Origin: a virus
Direction: 5' to 3' (one strand)
Virus record (IMG/VR): IMGVR_UViG_3300050821_000928
Coordinates: 1 to 48,647 of that record
Length of the DNA: 48,647 nt
Shown in pieces: positions 1-7,816 of this stretch. Each line of letters opens with the position of its first letter. The first letter of the stretch is position 1. The translations under genes and the position numbers were made by a program. Below the pieces are notes generated by a model, which worked only from the letters and a program-made list of their open reading frames with translations, was not told the DNA's origin and did not search any database.

Positions 1-33
1 TGGATGGGTTCTTGGGGTTCTAACGGCCCGTAG
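1..33 (+). CDS. Major capsid protein, C-terminal fragment
   Basis: Encodes WMGSWGSNGP followed by TAG, identical in amino acids to the end of the complete capsid gene at 47505-48458. It is the tail of the same gene cut by the arbitrary start of the linear sequence, not a second capsid gene. Confidence 0.9.
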   Translation, partial: WMGSWGSNGP

Positions 34-224
34 TCTAAAAGGAGACTTGTCATGCCTAGACAGTCCCATTCAGGACGCGGAATCGCACCTTGGCATCGTT
101 GTGATAGGTGTGGGTTCGATTTCCGCGTCACTGAACTCCGTCGTCAACTAGGCTTAATCGTTTGTACAGCATGTACAGATAATACGATTGCATGGCTCCG
201 TCCAAACTTAATACAGGATAAGCT
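1..224. repeat. Left copy of imperfect terminal redundancy
   Basis: Aligns end to end with 48426-48647, covering the last 11 codons of the capsid gene, the intergenic spacer and the first 57 codons of the following gene. Coding differences are third-position or otherwise synonymous changes, including a Ser TCT to AGT switch; the spacer also has a 2-nt indel. This fits a circular genome closed by the assembler across two strains, rather than an exact packaged terminal repeat. Confidence 0.9.
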
Positions 225-306
225 TAATGCTTCCGTAGAACAGGAACTACGCGTAGCGGATATTCTGAAAGAAACTGGAAGTGATGATGTAGATTCATTG
301 TCATGA
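52..306 (+). CDS. Small zinc-ribbon protein downstream of capsid gene
   Basis: An 84-residue protein with two CxxC pairs (RCDRCGF near residue 17 and VCTACTD near residue 38), the usual layout of a small zinc ribbon, followed by a helical acidic tail. AAAAGGAG lies upstream of the ATG. It follows the capsid gene by 18 bases, so it is a late gene and may be a minor virion or head-completion protein; the function is not recognised. A near-identical partial copy lies at 48475-48647. Confidence 0.8.
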   Translation: MPRQSHSGRGIAPWHRCDRCGFDFRVTELRRQLGLIVCTACTDNTIAWLRPNLIQDKLNASVEQELRVADILKETGSDDVDSLS

Positions 307-316
307 TAGGTAGTTA

Positions 317-336
317 GTTGTGCGAAAGCACACAAC
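317..336 (+). other. GAAA-tetraloop hairpin between genes
   Basis: GTGC-GAAA-GCAC with partial extension on both sides lies between the stop at 306 and the Shine-Dalgarno AAAGGAGGG of the next gene. No T-run follows, so it is more likely an RNA-processing or stability element than an intrinsic terminator. Confidence 0.4.
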
Positions 337-357
337 CCTAAAGGAGGGTTATACCAA

Positions 358-1032
358 ATGCCACATACAGCCTCAAGATACCAACAAGACCTCGGATTCA
401 CAGACGGCTATTTCTATATCTCTGCTGCTACGTTTATTGCTTCGGCATCCGCAGTTCTAACTAGAAATGCAGCGTCAGACTTCTCATATAATCTAGGTTC
501 GTCCCTCGGTCCAATAACCCTAAGCGCCCCCCTTTCCGAAGGAACACTTGTAAGAACTGGATTCGGAGAAGATATTCAAGAACAATTCGGGGGTACTGGG
601 ATTCCAGGTTCGGCACAACCTCAAGTATACCGACCTGATGTTATTCCGGCTATGTCTGCTATCCAGCAGATAACTCCTAGAACGGCTCTAAAAGTTAAAG
701 GCTTCAAGCCAATCTCCATAGAGGTTATTTATCAAATCACTGTAGCAAACCTAACCACCCATAACGTTCGAGTTGACAAGATTAATCACGGCAACCAAGC
801 TACCGACACTATAACCTCTATGATTGCCGACGGCGCGAACGGCCTCTCCAAGACCTTCGGTACTGCTGCAACATCGAAATATGTGACACTTGTTCCCTTT
901 CCAGCAGGTCAACAGATATATCAAATAACTGACTTAGCAAATATATGGGCTGAGATTACCGTTACTACTCCGGCCTCTTCGTTGTATAGATTGTATGCTA
1001 TAGTGGTTGATGTCGAATTTAATTATAATTAG
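358..1032 (+). CDS. Putative virion structural protein
   Basis: A 224-residue protein, beta-rich and Ser/Thr-rich with no catalytic motif that I recognise. A strong AAAGGAGGG lies 9 bases before the ATG. It sits between the capsid region and the zinc-site proteins in the late operon, so a head or neck component is likely. It ends TAG TAA, a double stop. Confidence 0.75.
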   Translation: MPHTASRYQQDLGFTDGYFYISAATFIASASAVLTRNAASDFSYNLGSSLGPITLSAPLSEGTLVRTGFGEDIQEQFGGTGIPGSAQPQVYRPDVIPAMSAIQQITPRTALKVKGFKPISIEVIYQITVANLTTHNVRVDKINHGNQATDTITSMIADGANGLSKTFGTAATSKYVTLVPFPAGQQIYQITDLANIWAEITVTTPASSLYRLYAIVVDVEFNYN

Positions 1033-1048
1033 TAAATGGAGTGACTAA

Positions 1049-1270
1049 ATGGCCGTCCAATTTTGTGTTGTTTGTGGAAGAGTTTCTCAAAGAGCATCTT
1101 GGCCCCGTTCCGGAACCGTCAACGGAGTTGCGTATGTATCATGTGATTTCCACTCCAGAGCCGCTATATTAATGTCTGTGCTTGATACCGGAGGTATTCC
1201 CTCTACAACTCAAGTATATCAATCACAGCACGGTAAAGTCAGAAAAACAGTACCAGAGGCTAATGGTTAG
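1049..1270 (+). CDS. Small CxxC/CxxH zinc-site protein, paralogue 1
   Basis: A 73-residue protein with CVVCGR near residue 6 and CDFH near residue 34, giving a likely four-ligand zinc site (Cys3-His) in a small beta-rich domain; the C-terminus is polar. The next gene encodes a clear paralogue with the same spacing (CVVCGR, SSW, VACDFH). The pair probably arose by tandem duplication. Function unknown; the late-operon position suggests a virion or assembly role. Confidence 0.75.
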   Translation: MAVQFCVVCGRVSQRASWPRSGTVNGVAYVSCDFHSRAAILMSVLDTGGIPSTTQVYQSQHGKVRKTVPEANG

Positions 1271-1281
1271 CAGGTGATTAA

Positions 1282-1503
1282 ATGGCTAGCTATAATACAA
1301 TATGTGTGGTTTGTGGTAGATATTCGACTCGTTCATCTTGGAACAATACTATAACTGTTAGTGGAAATACGTATGTAGCTTGTGATTTTCATAGTCTTCC
1401 AGAAATTCAAATCGCCGCTTTAGCAGCAAATACTGGTTCAGTAGTTCCAGAACCTAGTCTGGTAGGTTCTAATATACCACTAACTGAATCTGTTGAGGAG
1501 TAG
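1282..1503 (+). CDS. Small CxxC/CxxH zinc-site protein, paralogue 2
   Basis: A 73-residue paralogue of the preceding protein, with CVVCGR and ACDFH at matching positions and a diverged tail. It ends in TAG at 1501-1503. The next open stretch (1516-1800) is in the same reading frame and lacks ATG, GTG or TTG, so either that gene uses a near-cognate start or some ribosomes read through this TAG. Confidence 0.75.
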   Translation: MASYNTICVVCGRYSTRSSWNNTITVSGNTYVACDFHSLPEIQIAALAANTGSVVPEPSLVGSNIPLTESVEE

Positions 1504-1515
1504 GAGAGGTGCCTT

Positions 1516-1800
1516 ATCGCTAATGACTTAACAGCAAGACCATGGTTTGTAGATACCGCATCTGGTACTGTTATATGGCAGCCGCAGGTATTTATCAAGT
1601 TTATTGAATGGAATGATGGAGCCTCTGCTTCCGCTGCCGGTACTGATAATATCGAGATTCAGGATAGGAATGGAAAATCTATAATCAAATCCACCAACCA
1701 AGCCGCACATGATATACAAACATTCAATCTCGAAAATTGGTTTGAGGGTCTTAAAGTACCTACTCTAAGTGCTGGTGATTTAAGAATTCATATTAAATAG
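1516..1800 (+). CDS. Small beta-rich virion protein with apparent ATC start
   Basis: The frame is open from the TAG at 1501-1503 to TAG at 1798-1800. The first likely codon is ATC, giving (M)ANDLTARPW, then WQPQVFIKFIEW, a central NGKSI and WFEGLKVPTL. This layout is typical of small phage beta-sandwich proteins that start MAND. AGGAG lies 9 bases upstream of ATC. No canonical start codon is present in frame. Options are initiation at ATC, an ATG-to-ATC change or error, or readthrough of the upstream TAG. The coding character is convincing; the start is not settled. Confidence 0.65.
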   Translation: MANDLTARPWFVDTASGTVIWQPQVFIKFIEWNDGASASAAGTDNIEIQDRNGKSIIKSTNQAAHDIQTFNLENWFEGLKVPTLSAGDLRIHIK

Positions 1801-1809
1801 GCGGAGCCC

Positions 1810-2199
1810 TTGGGAAAATCTCTCGATGAACTAGCAAGCTATTTCTTGCCGTTAGCTCAGGAACTATTGACTAATTGTGAGGGGATGGGAATCCCTTGCC
1901 GCGTCATTGATACAGGACGTACCTTAACTGAACAAACCGAGAAATTGAATCAAGGTGTTTCTTGGACCAACAACTCAAAGCACTTATCCCAACCTCCCGA
2001 AGGGAAGAGCGAAGCTATAGATATATGTCCGATAGCTATTCTCGAAGAGAATAAACGTGATTGGGACCCTTCAAGTCCGTTGTGGGGAAAGATTGGTGGT
2101 ATTGGCGAAGCTCTTGGATTGAGATGGGGCGGCCGTTTTCAACATCATCCGGACCCTAGTCATTTCGAATATATACATCCAGTTTCTACTACCGTATGA
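1810..2199 (+). CDS. Endolysin, M15-type peptidase
   Basis: A 129-residue protein with TTG start. SKH (H58), AIDI (D71) and DPSHFE (H118) form the zinc-ligand pattern of M15/VanY-like peptidases, with TGRT near residue 35 and LRWGGRF before the last motif as in phage L-Ala-D-Glu or D-Ala endopeptidases. It would cut peptidoglycan cross-links at lysis. There is no signal peptide, so it would need a holin; membrane proteins at 41340-42514 are candidates. The stop overlaps the ATG of the next gene (ATGA). Confidence 0.85.
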   Translation: MGKSLDELASYFLPLAQELLTNCEGMGIPCRVIDTGRTLTEQTEKLNQGVSWTNNSKHLSQPPEGKSEAIDICPIAILEENKRDWDPSSPLWGKIGGIGEALGLRWGGRFQHHPDPSHFEYIHPVSTTV

Positions 2200-3482
2200 G
2201 CGATTCGGAGAATATGGGCTTTCTATTGATTAGTGAAGGCGGGGACGGACTAGGTCTAGCCTTGCGGCTAAAGGCCGAAGGCCATAAGACCTCTATGTGG
2301 ATTCGTGACCCCATGCTTGAAGGGCGTGGAGAAGGTCTCGTAGAGAAAGGAAACGCCCCAGACTTCACTCCTGTTGTAATAGCAGATTGTACTGGCTCCG
2401 GAGCGTTGCTAGATACCTACCGTGACGCTGACGCCCTAACCTTCGGTGGTAGTCAAATAGCCGATAAGCTTGAAAGTGACCGTAAATACGCTTCCTCTAT
2501 AATGAAAGAGTGCGGTATTAAACAGCCGCAGGCTAAGAGCTTTAACTCTTGGGAAGATGCCTCACACTTCGTGGAGAGTCAGGATGATTCTACTAGACTC
2601 GTATTTAAGCCCGAAGGCCATCATAGCGGTAATCTACCTTCTTATGTCTCTTACGACCGTACTGATATGCTCCATATGCTGGAGCATTATAAAACTATCA
2701 TTGGCGAAGCCGAAGCCGAGTTCATCCTCCAAGAATTCATCAGTGGTACTTGTATCTCATCCGAAGGATGGTTCTCCAAAGACCATTTTATTAAGCCCTT
2801 CAATCATACCTTCGAGAGAAAGCAATTCCTTAACGATGACCTTGGCCCGTCCGGAGGATGCACCGGAAACGTTGTCTGGGCTTGCCTTGAAGATGAGTGC
2901 CCACTTTGCGAGAATCTACTCCGGCTCGAAGACTTCCTAACAGAAGTATCATACAACGGACCAATCGACATAAACTCCGTTGTCTCTAAGGTAGGCGAAG
3001 CCTATGCCCTTGAATTTACACCACGATTTGGCTATGACGCCTTTCCTACATTTCTATATGGGCTGTTCGACGGTTCATTTGGAGAGTTCGTCTGGGATTG
3101 TGCTCGCGGTGCTGCCGGAGATACCATGCCACTCCGTAAGGGCTACGCTGCGGGAGTTCGGATTTCTACCCCGCCTTGGCCTAGCGAGGACTTTGAGTCT
3201 AAGAAAGGTCTTCCAATCGGAAATCTTCGATTTAAGGACCTTGAAAGATTCTACCCCTATGAAGTATCTCTACAAGAGGATAACTTCATTACCTCCGGTG
3301 GCGTTGGAATAATAGGAGTAGCCGTTGGCTATTCGGAGAATTCGATTGATGAAGCCTTCGAAGAGGCATATAAACTCTGTAAGAAGATTCGATTACCTGA
3401 TATGCAGTATAGAACAGACCTTGCGGAACAATTCAAGTCTGATTTACGGCGAGTGTCAAGATACTTGACATTAAATGTATGA
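2196..3482 (+). CDS. PurD-like ATP-grasp ligase
   Basis: A 428-residue protein resembling phosphoribosylamine-glycine ligase (PurD): an N-terminal nucleotide-fold start, FGGSQIADKLESDRKYA where PurD has its FGPS..A..E.SK segment, KPEGHHSGN in the ATP-grasp core, then DDLGPSGGCTGNV matching the PurD D.GPNTGGMG loop, and LEFTPRFGYDA matching the metal-binding EFN.RFGDPE. Two positions differ (T for N, YDA for DPE), so substrate or metal use may have changed. The family activates a carboxylate with ATP and joins it to an amine. The gene overlaps the endolysin by four bases, an odd place for a purine enzyme. One palindromic site lies in its last codons. Confidence 0.75.
   Translation: MSDSENMGFLLISEGGDGLGLALRLKAEGHKTSMWIRDPMLEGRGEGLVEKGNAPDFTPVVIADCTGSGALLDTYRDADALTFGGSQIADKLESDRKYASSIMKECGIKQPQAKSFNSWEDASHFVESQDDSTRLVFKPEGHHSGNLPSYVSYDRTDMLHMLEHYKTIIGEAEAEFILQEFISGTCISSEGWFSKDHFIKPFNHTFERKQFLNDDLGPSGGCTGNVVWACLEDECPLCENLLRLEDFLTEVSYNGPIDINSVVSKVGEAYALEFTPRFGYDAFPTFLYGLFDGSFGEFVWDCARGAAGDTMPLRKGYAAGVRISTPPWPSEDFESKKGLPIGNLRFKDLERFYPYEVSLQEDNFITSGGVGIIGVAVGYSENSIDEAFEEAYKLCKKIRLPDMQYRTDLAEQFKSDLRRVSRYLTLNV
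3454..3470. repeat. Dispersed palindrome, copy 1
   Basis: TGTCAA-GATAC-TTGACA followed by TTAAAT, inside the 3' end of the ATP-grasp gene and just before the next start codon. One of seven dispersed copies. Confidence 0.8.
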
Positions 3483-3709
3483 GTATCCTACTCGAAGTTA
3501 CAACTCGTAAGAGTTCTTCCAATGGAGTCTTAGTTGACTTTACGCTGAACGCCAACGGCGAGATAGCTTCGCTTACTCTTAGCGAAGCTAACTTCGTTGA
3601 ATTACTTGGTCTGGTTGGCGGAGATAAGACCTCTTATGTAAATAGTCAAATGACCTCTTTAACTACGTTATCAACGGCTATAGGAACTAAGACCTTGGTG
3701 ACTCCGTAA
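3479..3709 (+). CDS. Small phage protein, unknown
   Basis: A 76-residue beta-then-helix protein with no recognised motif. It overlaps the upstream gene (ATGA) and the downstream ATG (TAATG), which indicates translational coupling within the tail-gene run. Confidence 0.65.
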   Translation: MSILLEVTTRKSSSNGVLVDFTLNANGEIASLTLSEANFVELLGLVGGDKTSYVNSQMTSLTTLSTAIGTKTLVTP

Positions 3710-4323
3710 TGGCATATCCTCCGACATTCGACCATCCGTGGGATATTACCGCTCCTGCGGATACGCAGTTGGCGAATCTTTTGGGTCAGGATATTCGTAA
3801 CCTAAAAGATGACGTTATGCAAAGGTTCACGTCATTAGCCGGGACTATTGCTAATAGACCAGCCCCCGAGACGGTTAATGCTACTTGGGGAGGTTCAGGT
3901 TATGGACTTCTCTATTTCTCGACTGATGAGAATAAAGTTTATCAATGGAATGGAGCGGCTTGGATTGATGTAAGTGGAAAGATAGGACTTTCTAGAATTC
4001 CTACAGTAGGTGGGATTGTTTTACTTCCTACTGGGGCTATTACTATTCCTGTTTGGAAAGCTCCGTATGCTTGTACAGCGACTTTTGTTCATGGTTGTTC
4101 TGGTGCTAGTGATGGTTCTGGAATAACAGTTAATGCTGGGAAGCTTTTTATTGGTGATTTTTTAGCGGCTAATCTATCTGTGCCATCTGATGGTGATTTT
4201 CACGATGCTACCGTTACTCAGAACTCCTCTTTTGCTATTGGGGAGAAGGTTTATATTAAATTGTCAGGTTTTAGTGGTGCTCCCAGTCAAGTAACTATTC
4301 AGGTAGATTTTACTCGACCATAA
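3709..4323 (+). CDS. Putative tail or fibre protein
   Basis: A 204-residue protein. The N-terminal half carries a pattern common in phage fibre-associated proteins (DIRNLKDDV, then YFSTDENKVYQWNGAAW). The C-terminal half is a glycine- and serine-rich beta domain that could be a receptor-binding or trimerisation fold. Coupled to both neighbours by overlapping stop and start codons. Confidence 0.65.
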   Translation: MAYPPTFDHPWDITAPADTQLANLLGQDIRNLKDDVMQRFTSLAGTIANRPAPETVNATWGGSGYGLLYFSTDENKVYQWNGAAWIDVSGKIGLSRIPTVGGIVLLPTGAITIPVWKAPYACTATFVHGCSGASDGSGITVNAGKLFIGDFLAANLSVPSDGDFHDATVTQNSSFAIGEKVYIKLSGFSGAPSQVTIQVDFTRP

Positions 4324-4877
4324 TGAGTCAACAAGGACCAAATTTTCCGACTGTAGGTGTAGACGCTGGAGGAGGAACTGGAGGAGATACTTGGAGTACT
4401 CCGTCGGCTATCGAGGTAGATGATGGAAGTTTTTCTGCTTATTCAATTACCGCTGGAAGCAGTCTAACAACTAATATACTTCGGGGGACTGGGTTTGGCT
4501 TTTCAATTCCTACTTTTTCTACTATAAATGGAATTTTGCTTGAAATTAAAAGAGCGAGTCAGTTTAGTTTTCCTCCTCAGATTACGGATAATCTCGTCCT
4601 CCTGCTAAAAGCGGGTGTTGAGGTTGGGAATAATGAAGCTAATGCCACTCCGTGGCCAGTGACGACTTTAACCTATATTTCGTATGGTGGTTCTAGTAAC
4701 CTTTGGGGAACAAGTTGGACTCCAGCAGATATTAACAATGCAAATTTTGGAGCTGATTTGCAAGGAATCTGTGATAACTCAGCTGGACAAACTGGTCGTG
4801 TAGATGCATATAGAATAACAGTTTATTATACTTTACCAGGTACAAGTTTTAGTGGTGTTATAGTAACGGACTCTTAA
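4323..4877 (+). CDS. Putative virion beta-sandwich protein
   Basis: A 184-residue protein with a Gly-rich N-terminus and alternating hydrophobic beta strands (GILLEIKRAS, LVLLLKAGVEVG, AYRITVYYTLP). This resembles the small jelly-roll or lectin-like domains found on phage tails. No catalytic residues are evident. Inferred to be a surface or tail component from composition and position. Confidence 0.6.
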   Translation: MSQQGPNFPTVGVDAGGGTGGDTWSTPSAIEVDDGSFSAYSITAGSSLTTNILRGTGFGFSIPTFSTINGILLEIKRASQFSFPPQITDNLVLLLKAGVEVGNNEANATPWPVTTLTYISYGGSSNLWGTSWTPADINNANFGADLQGICDNSAGQTGRVDAYRITVYYTLPGTSFSGVIVTDS

Positions 4878-4878
4878 A

Positions 4879-6495
4879 ATGCCTCAACTTCAAGATAGAA
4901 AACAAACTCGCTCGGAAGAACTCCTTGAGTTCCCTATGACCGGTCCCTTTGGGGGGACTCAAAGCGAGCTTCCTTCTACCGAAATAGAAGGGCTTGGATT
5001 CGTAGATTGTCGTAATGTAATTTTACGTCGTGGCACAGCAACAGTCCGTCCCGGATATAATGCTTTAACAGCTTTGCCGGATGGGTTTCCCGCTCTTGGA
5101 ATAGCTGATTTCTTTACGTCATCAGGTGCTCATGTTCAAGCGGCTATAACAAAATCAAACTTATATAAATGGACCGGTTCCGGATGGACTGTTATTACTG
5201 GAGCAGGTTTTACTGGCTCAGCCTCACAGATTTGGTCTTGGGATGTTATAGCTCAAAAGCTTGTTTTTTCTCAAGGCGCGGACAAGATTTGGTCATGGGA
5301 CGGGGTAGCCGCAGGTTATGTACAGACTAGTGCTAACGCACCGGCTTCTGCAAGCATAGCTGAGATAGGACTTCATCTTGTAGCCTTGAATACTCTTGAA
5401 GGTGGAACACAGTTCCCTCAAAGGTACCGATGGTCTGGACTGGCTGACCCTACCGATTGGACCTCTATAAACGCTGGCGTTAATGACAATTTGAATAATC
5501 TCGGTCCTGGTCAGAGCCTTAAGAAACTTGGTCAGTATGGTTATGGGTGGCATTTTAACGGTATTATTCAACTCCAACCAACTGGTATCGGGACTAATCC
5601 TTTTGCATTCTATCCAATAGTTAATGCCTCTCTTGGACTGCTTGCAAGGTCTTCGATGGACCATTTCAGTCGAGATGGAATTGAGCAAGCTGTTTACTTG
5701 TCATCGGATAATGTGTATGTATTTAACCAATCGTCTTTGACTCCTATTGGGGATGCTCCTCTAGATGGACGTAGGCGTGTTGGGGCAAGGTCAAGAATTT
5801 TAGCGGATGTATTTTCACACGGAACATTAACCGATGTTTTTGGTTTTGTTACGAATACTATTGCTGGACAGCCTTTTAATGCCTATTGGTTGGTAATCCC
5901 TGGAACTTCATGTTGGGTTTATAACTTCGACGAATCGAATTGGACAAACTTCGTTTTTGATAAAACTGGAGTCGTTCTTGGAAACTTTCTCAAAGCCGCC
6001 GTTCCACGGATTATGGACTTGGTTGGACAAATCCTCGCTCAGGGTTGGACCCCACAGAATCTTGTAAATACAAGTCCTTTTCCAGGACTGGCAATCTCTT
6101 TCTCGGATGGAACATTTGGATATATCGACTTTACAAATTATTCGGAGACAGCCTGGTCAATTACTGGACCAACGCATGTTTTTCAAGATGTTAGACATGG
6201 TAAAACCTTGAAAAAGTTTCGACTTCGTGTTGTCGACCTCGGTCAGGTCACATATACCTTAACAGCTACTAGCAATACTGGACAGACCGATACACGAACT
6301 TTAACTATCGGGAATGGCTCAGGTGACGTTCTTTCCGCAGTTGTGGAACTGAAAGTTTCTGGAATGAGAATAAATTGGAAGATTTCAGGTTCAGCCGGCT
6401 CGCCTGGCTCAATTGTAGAATTCTGTCCTATTTATAGTATCTCTGGAGAACAACGTGGCGGTTCGTCGGACGAAGCGTCGGTGGTGATTTCGTGA
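4879..6495 (+). CDS. Tail hub or DNA-stabilisation protein (podovirus-type)
   Basis: A 538-residue protein opening with DCRNVILRRGTATVRPGY, the style of opening found in podovirus tail proteins that plug or extend the portal. Repeated tryptophan-containing blades (LYKWTGSGW, QIWSWD, KIWSWDGVAAGY) suggest a beta-propeller-like body, and the C-terminus is a beta-sandwich. A tail hub or stopper role is inferred; no tape measure or tube gene is present, which fits a short tail. Confidence 0.65.
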   Translation: MPQLQDRKQTRSEELLEFPMTGPFGGTQSELPSTEIEGLGFVDCRNVILRRGTATVRPGYNALTALPDGFPALGIADFFTSSGAHVQAAITKSNLYKWTGSGWTVITGAGFTGSASQIWSWDVIAQKLVFSQGADKIWSWDGVAAGYVQTSANAPASASIAEIGLHLVALNTLEGGTQFPQRYRWSGLADPTDWTSINAGVNDNLNNLGPGQSLKKLGQYGYGWHFNGIIQLQPTGIGTNPFAFYPIVNASLGLLARSSMDHFSRDGIEQAVYLSSDNVYVFNQSSLTPIGDAPLDGRRRVGARSRILADVFSHGTLTDVFGFVTNTIAGQPFNAYWLVIPGTSCWVYNFDESNWTNFVFDKTGVVLGNFLKAAVPRIMDLVGQILAQGWTPQNLVNTSPFPGLAISFSDGTFGYIDFTNYSETAWSITGPTHVFQDVRHGKTLKKFRLRVVDLGQVTYTLTATSNTGQTDTRTLTIGNGSGDVLSAVVELKVSGMRINWKISGSAGSPGSIVEFCPIYSISGEQRGGSSDEASVVIS

Positions 6496-6971
6496 TTAAT
6501 ACTATCCCACCAAGTCTTGACTTCGTTCCTGAGGATAATAGTTCTTTGAAGACTTTCGGAACGATGTTGAATAAATTATGGCAGAAGCTTTCTTTAACTT
6601 TGGCCCCTGTATTTACTGCCTCTCAAGTTTATGTTCCTGTAGTAACTGCTGGAGCAGGGACTTTTACTACCGTATCAGCGGTTGGAAGATATATACAATT
6701 TGGAAGGTTAATCTTTGTTCAAGTTGTAGTGACTATAACAAATAAAGGAACAGCAACAAACGCTTCCGTGACCTTACCAGTACAGGCTCAAGGCTCTAAT
6801 CGTCAAATGCTTCCTGGAGTAGATATTGGTGTTACAGGGGACGCTCTTACAGGTGACATTGGTTTCGGTGGCGATTTTACGAAGTTTTTGATTCGTGATT
6901 ATATTGGTGGGGCGGCTTATATTGCAAATGGTGCTATTTTGGCTTTAACTGGAGTTTATGAATCAGCTTAA
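6492..6971 (+). CDS. Putative tail fibre-associated protein
   Basis: A 159-residue protein with a short helical start (MLNKLWQKL) and then a beta-rich domain with the phrase VGRYIQFGRLIFVQVVV, typical of trimeric fibre or knob domains. It overlaps the hub gene by four bases. Likely a fibre or receptor-contact protein; no enzymatic signature. Confidence 0.65.
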   Translation: MINTIPPSLDFVPEDNSSLKTFGTMLNKLWQKLSLTLAPVFTASQVYVPVVTAGAGTFTTVSAVGRYIQFGRLIFVQVVVTITNKGTATNASVTLPVQAQGSNRQMLPGVDIGVTGDALTGDIGFGGDFTKFLIRDYIGGAAYIANGAILALTGVYESA

Positions 6972-6981
6972 GGAGATATAA

Positions 6982-7446
6982 ATGGCCCGTCAATTTTGGA
7001 TGCATTTAGCACAATCGAAAATCGCACTAGTAACGGCTACGACAAAGACCATAGCTTCGCTAACGACTCCATCTACAGGGTGTAGAATAGCCATTCAAGC
7101 TATTACTATGTCTTTTGATGGCACATCAAATACCGCCCAGCCGGTAGAATGCCATTTACAGAGAATTACTACTGATGGGACTGGGACTACTCAGAATCCG
7201 GTAAAGAAAGATTCTGATATTGCCTCCGGTATCTTGACTACTGCTAAAGTCAATTATACTATAGAACCTACTACGTATACGGCTAATGCTATTTTAGCTT
7301 CGCTGTTGATACATCCGCAGGCAGGCGTTCAATATCCGTTCCCGTTGCCAGGCGAGATAATTATACCAGCTAATGCTATAGTCGGACTTTGGGTTAATGC
7401 GCCGGCATCAGTAAATTGCCTTTTCATGATGGAAGGTGAGGAGTAA
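6982..7446 (+). CDS. Putative virion surface protein
   Basis: A 154-residue beta-rich protein starting MARQFW behind AAGGAGATATAA. It resembles in size and opening the later gene at 8949-9536, which starts MARQYF. It may form a minor fibre or decoration subunit; the function is not recognised. Confidence 0.6.
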   Translation: MARQFWMHLAQSKIALVTATTKTIASLTTPSTGCRIAIQAITMSFDGTSNTAQPVECHLQRITTDGTGTTQNPVKKDSDIASGILTTAKVNYTIEPTTYTANAILASLLIHPQAGVQYPFPLPGEIIIPANAIVGLWVNAPASVNCLFMMEGEE

Positions 7447-7448
7447 AA

Positions 7449-7610
7449 GTGAAAAGGATACTTGCTTGGATTAAGCAACGGTTCCACGGTCATGATTTCA
7501 GTAAATCGTATTGTAAATTTATCCATCTCACAGGGCCGATATGGCCTTTCAAGGACCCTCTCTTGAAGATATGTTCTTGCGGAGCAACTAGGATAGTGGA
7601 GAATAAATGA
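7449..7610 (+). CDS. 53-residue cysteine-containing protein
   Basis: A GTG-started frame behind GGTGAGGAGT, encoding a basic N-terminus and then SYCKF and KICSCGATR, which could form a small zinc site. Its TGA overlaps the next ATG (ATGA). This supports a real, translationally coupled gene. Function unknown. Confidence 0.6.
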   Translation: MKRILAWIKQRFHGHDFSKSYCKFIHLTGPIWPFKDPLLKICSCGATRIVENK

Positions 7611-7816
7611 AATCTAGTCGTTATGTTAATTCAGATGAGCCTTTAGCAAAAGCGGTAGAACTTGCACAAATACTCTGTAGACCGGAGATACAACGTGAAC
7701 AAGAATATCTTGAAAGGAAGTCTTATTTTGTTGCTGGTCGCGTGTGTCGTAGGTGTAAGACCGTGGCGCGTGTTCGCTCAGGCCGACGCGGGGTACACGA
7801 AGGTCGGAACAGTTAA
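7607..7816 (+). CDS. Small basic protein overlapping a secreted protein gene
   Basis: A 69-residue protein, polar, with VCRRCKTV near residue 47 and an Arg-rich tail. It is coupled to the gene before it. Its 3' half shares DNA with the signal-peptide gene starting at 7695 in another frame. Either both are translated or this frame is partly accidental; the ATGA coupling argues for it. Confidence 0.5.
   Translation: MKSSRYVNSDEPLAKAVELAQILCRPEIQREQEYLERKSYFVAGRVCRRCKTVARVRSGRRGVHEGRNS

Noticed and set aside
1501-1800. Alternative genetic code reading TAG as an amino acid
   Set aside because: TAG ends several well-defined genes (for example at 1032, 1270 and 1800), so genome-wide recoding is not supported.
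5293-5688. 131-codon leftward frame inside the tail hub gene
   Set aside because: Opposite strand to a well-supported gene, basic and Ser-rich product, no ribosome site or neighbours; a shadow frame.
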